Assembly (NCBI GenBank): GCA_029532415.1
Contig: JAQOTA010000017.1
Span: 248,001 to 312,000 of the forward strand
Reading direction: 5' to 3'
DNA: 64,000 nt
Origin: Marasmius tenuissimus
Lineage: Eukaryota; Basidiomycota; Agaricomycetes; Agaricales; Marasmiaceae
The notes beneath the pieces were generated by a model. That model was not told the origin of the DNA. It worked only from the letters and a program-made list of their open reading frames with translations, and did no database searches. Shown one piece after another: positions 59,666 through 64,000 of this stretch. Made by a program: the position numbers and the translations under genes. Within the stretch, counting starts at the first letter, position 1; each line of letters begins with the position of its first letter.

Positions 59666-59988
59666 TGTTGAATCCGTGGACTATAATTAGATCCCGGTAT
59701 ATCCGAAGTCCCGGTTCATACTTCCCGCCATTATATTATGCGGGACAATGCATTCGCTATTGTTCCATTCTTCATTGTTCTATATGCTCATATGTACAAT
59801 TCCTATTGTCGTCCTTATATGGTAACTCTATTGTATCTACATGTATATAAGCTCGTAGTTCTCTACTTGAATCTATAGTGTGTGCTTGAGCTTCTACGTC
59901 TCACCTCTACCTCTCTAAACTCCTCTCTGGTAAGTAGTAGTATAGCTATGTTGTAGTCCTCTGCGCTAGGCGTCATGCCAGCTCATCA
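59666..59988 (+). mobile_element. candidate solo LTR, 323 bp
   Basis: It begins TGTTGAATCC, ends CTCATCA, and is flanked by GGGGG on both sides (59661-59665 and 59989-59993), as for a 5-bp duplication. A TATA-like TATATAAG lies at 59844-59851, then a pyrimidine-rich leader. The left flank lies in a G-rich low-complexity run, so the duplication could be chance. No internal retrotransposon genes are present, hence a solo LTR. Confidence 0.5.
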
Positions 59989-60239
59989 GGGGGAAGGAAG
60001 GAAGAAAGGATAGGCGATGATTTGCAGCACTTCAGGTTTATATAGAACATAGGTGGTCCGTGCAGCCATAGTGGACATGGTCGAGGGTGTAAGGAAGATG
60101 ACGTTGATGACGATGAGTGACAGAGGTCACTGACAGCGTCTCAAGAGAGTACTTGAGGTAGTGGTAGGTTCTCGTATGAGCCCAAATAGCTAGAAGTAAG
60201 AGCCGTGATCATCAGTATACAGTGAGCGATGGATTAGAA

Positions 60240-60420
60240 AAAAGCACGTACCTGTGCTGCAATTGCATGATTACATCCAATGGTCCCAACAAAAGATGGT
60301 ATCTTGAAAAACCTTTGTCTGTGGGCTATTATCCGTCGATTTTGAAGAGAGTTGAGCGACGATGGTGGTGGTTGAAAGTCAAGAGGGCATGAGCTGCCCA
60401 CATGTGGGCAAGCAAGGGAT
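60240..60420 (-). pseudogene. possible decayed transposase fragment
   Basis: The minus strand reads SLQNRRIIAHRQRFFKIPSF continuing VGTIGCNHAIAAQ, followed by a GT donor. The shape F(F/Y)xIPxFxGTIGxxxxxI resembles the first DDE block of HARBI1-like transposases (FxxIPGFPGVIGAIDGTH), but with the catalytic Asp position changed to Asn. No other part of the gene is recognisable. Confidence 0.35.
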
Positions 60421-60765
60421 ATATTTTGGACTCTGACCAGAATTCAGCACAAGCGCTCAGTGGAAGCGCCTGGCGCCCAGGCTTACGGTTCCGAATTCGA
60501 GTTTACGAGAAGTCGGTCTATTTCGGACGCTTCCACTCAAAATATTGGTAAGCAATTGTGCGCGACTCACCTGCCTTTTATATCCAACAGATTACTTTAA
60601 GCGCCGAAATTTCGCGGATGGGAAACCAAAATCTTGCATAATCAATATGTGGGAATGTCTTTCCAAAAAAGCTCAATTTTTCTGGGTTGTTCCGGGTCAG
60701 TTGCACTGGGCTTTGAAGTGCAACTTCCGGGTCTGTCTGGGTCTGTCTGTCTTCAACCTGTCCTC

Positions 60766-61151
60766 CCACTGCTGGCCAACCATAATTTTACGACTGTAAT
60801 TAGCAAGGTAAAATGCTTCGTAAAACACTTGGTTTTGTGGCCACGTTCACCAGCGTCAAGAGGATATTTTCGAGCGCGCAAAAACACACGAAATACACGA
60901 GGCAAAAAGAAGATTTTTACGAGCGCAAAACTGTCCCGGATAAATCTTGGAAGCCTTTTTACGGGCGTAAAAAGGCAAAAATCAAAGAAAAATGTCACGT
61001 TTTTCGTTCAACAAAAGCAACCTTTTTCTTGGCTGTTTTGCACGCTGAAAAAAATTGGTTTTGACGCCCGTGAATTTGGTCGCAAATTCTTATCTTTTAC
61101 GAAGCCTTTTACCCCATTAATTGCGAGTGTAAAAACCTGGTTGGCCAGCGG
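60766..61151. mobile_element. fold-back/MITE-like element, about 386 bp
   Basis: The left end GCTGGCCAACCA (60771-60782) and the right end TGGTTGGCCAGC (near 61138-61149) are inverted copies, and inner sections also pair (TTTTACG, GGTAAAA and GCTTCGTAAAA). TGTCCTC occurs on both flanks (60759-60765 and 61152-61158), possibly a 7-8-bp target duplication. No gene inside; an open frame of 180 codons spans it but is likely chance. Confidence 0.55.
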
Positions 61152-61554
61152 TGTCCTCAATCAGACATTGGCCTGAAGCCCCAAAAACCGCTAGAAGATT
61201 CAAATTTCAGAACTTGCTCGCCAACCCAGTCACACTTTGGGGTTCTCAACCTTTTTGTATTCGCCGCTCAAGTGTTATCTGATAGCCAGATCATACCCTT
61301 GAGCCCAGCTACATTGAGCTCGTTCATTTCCACATCTCTCCCTAAGAACTTGTGAGTTGACACCATTAGTATGCTTGATAGTAGCTATGCGCCTGTTCCT
61401 GTGAATCCGATCTACTAATACCTTGTTCCTGGACTGTCACACCCTTATCATGCCCGAAATTTTAAGATTTTTTCGGTCTCATTTCTACTCCACAGCCACC
61501 TTCCCTTCAAAATCGGGGCAAAACCCTTGAGGCTCCTTAGGCCCTCTACCTTAA

Positions 61555-61925
61555 GTTTTCACCCTCAAGTATGCTGCTCAAGTAGTAGACCTCAAAAAAC
61601 TTGAGTATTAACTTGACGAATATCTTAAGGAATAACTTGAGGAAATCTTGAGAGCGACTTGAGCAGAAAAAAACACTAACTTGAGATTCACTCTGTACTG
61701 ATATAGGTAGGGAACTTAAGCAAAAATTGAGTAGGGAATATATAGCCTTGAGAGAAGAAGCCAGACTTGAGCGAACATAAAGTATGGACTTGAGTGAAGA
61801 GGAAAATGAACTTGAGTGAAGGAAAATGTGGACTTGAGCGAATGATAAAGAGACTCGAGAGTATGAACATGAGTAAAAGGAAGTACGAACTTGAGCGAAG
61901 AACGTGGGCAAGAAATTGCTCAAGG
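61555..61925. repeat. degenerate TTGAG tandem-like array
   Basis: About 15 copies of CTTGAG (or CTCAAG at the left) are spaced 15-30 bp apart, with common forms GACTTGAGCGAA and AACTTGAGTGAAG. Left copies are CTCAAG and the rest CTTGAG, so orientation flips near 61600. It lies directly downstream of the last gene's stop. Non-coding. Confidence 0.6.
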
Positions 61926-61953
61926 CGAGCGTATATGTGATTCAAAAACCGGG

Positions 61954-63968
61954 CTACATGTTCCTCCGCCTAATATCTCGCCCCGATACTTTCTCCTCGT
62001 CGCCTTCGTCGCCCGTGCACTTGCGTTTCTGAGCCGGTAAACGAATAATCCCCGACCCCGACGAAGCCGCCCTGGGAATCTCTGACCCCGACAAAGCTGC
62101 CCTGGGAATCTCTGACCCCGACAAAGCTGCCTTGGAGTTCGTCTTGGAGTTCCTGGGAGCACAAATTGCAGACGTCAAAGACTGCGATACGACAGCACTT
62201 TGACGCTTCGGGCGCGCCGAACGCATATCCGTTGGAGGCAGAGGCAGTGGAGGCACCTCTGTGGTTTGGCTGCGGGTTCTCCGGGAAGAACGTGGCTGTG
62301 AAACCACAGAGGTGGTCAAGGAAGGATGCTTCCGCGTGCGGCGTTTCGACCCCGAGGTACCCTGGTAGAAGAAACAAAATGTCAGCATCATGTCGTTCAA
62401 ATGCCGCACGAGAGGCTCACCCCATCCCCATGGATGTTGTCATTGCTGTCGTGGGCGTTGACAGTCGTGTCGGTGTTGACGGGGTTGGTGAAGGCGACAG
62501 CCACACCAGCGCTGGCTATGCCGTTGTTGATGAAGTCTACAGGGTTGGCCGAATTGTTGTCAACCATCTCAACGTCGGCATCGGTGCTGGCGGCTTGGGC
62601 GTCGGTATTAGTATTGGCACTGGCGGCTTGGGCGTCGGTATTGCTATCGGTGCTGGCGGCTTTGACGTAACCGTTGATGCTGCCGTTGGTGCCGTCGTTA
62701 ATGGCGTTGGCATCACCGTCTATTCTGCCATTGGTGCCGGTGTTGTGACCGACTGTGTCGCTCACACCGTCGGTACCATCATCAGTACTGTTCCTCATCA
62801 CCTGTGTAAGTGATCAGTCACCCGCAATCATAGGTAAAGTCGACTGGATAGAGGACATACCACATTAGAGGCACCCTCATCCTCACTGGGCGAAGACTGC
62901 AGGGAGATACGTCAGTTGTTTGCATATGGAGATCGGGGAGAAGAGGGTGAATACCTGATCGTGTCCCTGCCCTCGGTTCTCCTCGAGAGGGTGGAACGCC
63001 GGCTCTGACTTTGACTCCGACTCCGACTCCGATGACTCTGAATCTGAGTCCGAGTCCGTATCCGAATCTGAGGATTCCTCCTGAATTCCTTTCCATTCCT
63101 CTTCAACTACCTTTTCGCAGCTTGTTCCGCTAGCACCAACCAGTTCCTCTTCCTCTGATTCATCCTCTGCTTCGGCCGCACTGGCCAAAACGGGTGGTGG
63201 ATCGGGAGACAATTTGTCGACAGGGTGGAAAGCGAAGACCTCTCCCTCAATGCCAAACTTCGCCGCGAAGTGACCGATGAGCTTCCAGACCTCAGCCGTA
63301 TCTATCTCTCGGGCATCCTTAGCTGGGTTAAGGATCTTTATGCCAGTTGGAAGACAGCTCTCATCGTAGAACTCGCTGGGCGACGCACTGAGGTCCGTGT
63401 AACGAACCCGGCCAATACGACCACTTCTGGCTATGAGTAATGAGGTCAGTCAGGCCCATTCATGAATAGCGCATGCCACTTACTCCAATGAGTTTGGTAC
63501 CAGTCTGAGAGGATCTCACGCGCGTTTGCTGGTGAGAGTTCCTCAGTGACGTGCACGAAGCGAGGCTTCTTGTTGTCGTCAGTCGGGAAGGTGGTCTTCA
63601 GAGTGAAGGTATTGAGGCCTAAGGCGAGATTAGATTGCGAGCAACGCATCGTATTGAACGGCTTACCACGTTGCTTCAAGATTTTGAGAAGATTCTCGTG
63701 AAGCTGATTAAACACGAGCTCAGCAGCGGGCACAATCTCGCTATCCGGCACTGTTTGATTCGGGCTTGACCACTCGTTGATCCTATCGAAAAAAGACAAT
63801 TAGTTGAGGCCAATAAATCCACGAGATGCCAACGTACATGAACGCATCCGTGCTCGGAATGCCATTGATAACCTCTTCCTTATCGAAACAAAAGAGAACC
63901 GCAACGCCTCCTTGTCCCAGGAGGCCGGATTGTAAACAAGACTGAATGATAGCCCGGAGCCCTGCCAT
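61954..63968 (-). CDS. acidic repeat-rich hypothetical protein, possibly partial
   Basis: About six exons, starting at MAGLRAIIQSCLQSGLLGQG (63968). The first intron interrupts AFM|INEWSSPNQ. The N-terminal part is ordered: AAELVFNQLHENLLKILKQR, FTLKTTFPTDDNKKPRFVHV, AREILSDWYQTHW and a later VWKLIGHFAAKFGIEGEVFA. The middle is extremely acidic (SDSDTDSDSDSESSESESES), then Asn/Asp/Thr-rich with repeats of AASTDxNTDAQ. The C-terminal region has basic (GSKRRTRKHPS) and three 10-aa repeats of the AALSGSEIPR type, encoded by a 30-bp repeat at 62051-62140. The alternation of acidic and basic disordered blocks suggests a nuclear protein. No domain is recognised. It could begin further upstream, outside the window. 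Confidence 0.55.
62051..62140 (-). repeat. 30-bp tandem repeat, three copies
   Basis: Three head-to-tail 30-bp units (core CTGACCCCGACAAAGCTGCC) encode three 10-aa repeats in frame in the last gene. The second and third copies are nearly identical, suggesting recent expansion. A related 33-bp repeat lies near 62590-62660. Confidence 0.8.
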
Positions 63969-64000
63969 GAACCCGCGCTGGTTTCTAGATGAACTATCTG

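Noticed and set aside
60634..61176. 180-codon open frame on the plus strand
   Set aside because: It runs through both ends of the fold-back element, which is the better explanation of the sequence.
62166..62813. 215-codon plus-strand frame rich in Gly and Val
   Set aside because: It is the mirror of the Asn/Asp/Thr/Ala-rich exon of the minus-strand gene; repeats keep several frames open.

Overview
The window is nuclear DNA from a filamentous basidiomycete fungus, most likely an Agaricomycete (mushroom-forming fungus). The evidence is: dense genes on both strands, many short GT-AG introns (about 50-60 bp) with CTNA-type branch sites, fungal orthologues throughout (Kei1, Cdc24 with CH-DH-PH-PB1 order, Erg24, a PI-PLC, an F-box/LRR pseudogene), a microsomal P450, and PIF/Harbinger and hAT-type DNA transposons. 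The species cannot be read from the sequence. Gene models were spliced by eye, so internal exon borders are provisional unless stated.

Region 1 to 50.8 kb is ordinary euchromatin. In order it holds: a dual-specificity phosphatase (+), Mediator subunit MED4 (-), a CLC chloride/proton transporter (+), an acidic hypothetical protein (+), MMS19 (-), the mitochondrial methyltransferase NDUFAF7 (+, with an apparent 1-nt frameshift), ribosome-biogenesis factor RPF1 (+), a small single-pass membrane protein (-), a METTL13/EEF1AKMT4-like methyltransferase (+), phospholipase C (-), a large AT-hook/zinc-ribbon protein (-), a GH47 alpha-mannosidase (-), an AP180/CALM-type ANTH clathrin adaptor (+), NASP/Sim3 histone chaperone (+), PRO2 (-), CDC24 (+), an alpha-helical hypothetical protein (-), a stomatin/band-7 protein (+), KEI1 (-), a class II eIF4E/4EHP (+), an F-box/LRR pseudogene (-), ERG24 (+) and a cytochrome P450 (-). 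Several neighbours are divergent and share short promoters (MED4/CLC, MMS19/NDUFAF7, PRO2/CDC24, KEI1/eIF4E). The functions are housekeeping: transcription, translation, ribosome assembly, chromatin, sphingolipid and ergosterol synthesis, ER glycan trimming, endocytosis and polarity. No gene cluster is evident.

Region 50.8 to 61.95 kb is a transposon island. It contains a 580-bp non-autonomous hAT-like element with an exact 8-bp target duplication, an 828-bp inverted-repeat element, a 2.5-kb tract with many copies of a CCTCCGAAG motif around a two-exon orphan gene of 213 aa, a complete 2.86-kb PIF/Harbinger transposon (SANT/Myb-like protein plus DDE transposase, long TIRs, 3-bp duplication), a candidate solo LTR, a decayed transposase-like fragment, a 386-bp fold-back element and a degenerate TTGAG repeat array.

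Region 61.95 to 64 kb holds a minus-strand multi-exon gene for an unrecognised acidic, repeat-rich protein that may continue beyond the window edge.

The best leads for something undescribed are the CCTCCGAAG-motif tract with its orphan gene, the terminal repeat-rich gene, and the small membrane protein at 15 kb. The clathrin adaptor's seven LxxQxTG sites are the clearest functional inference.
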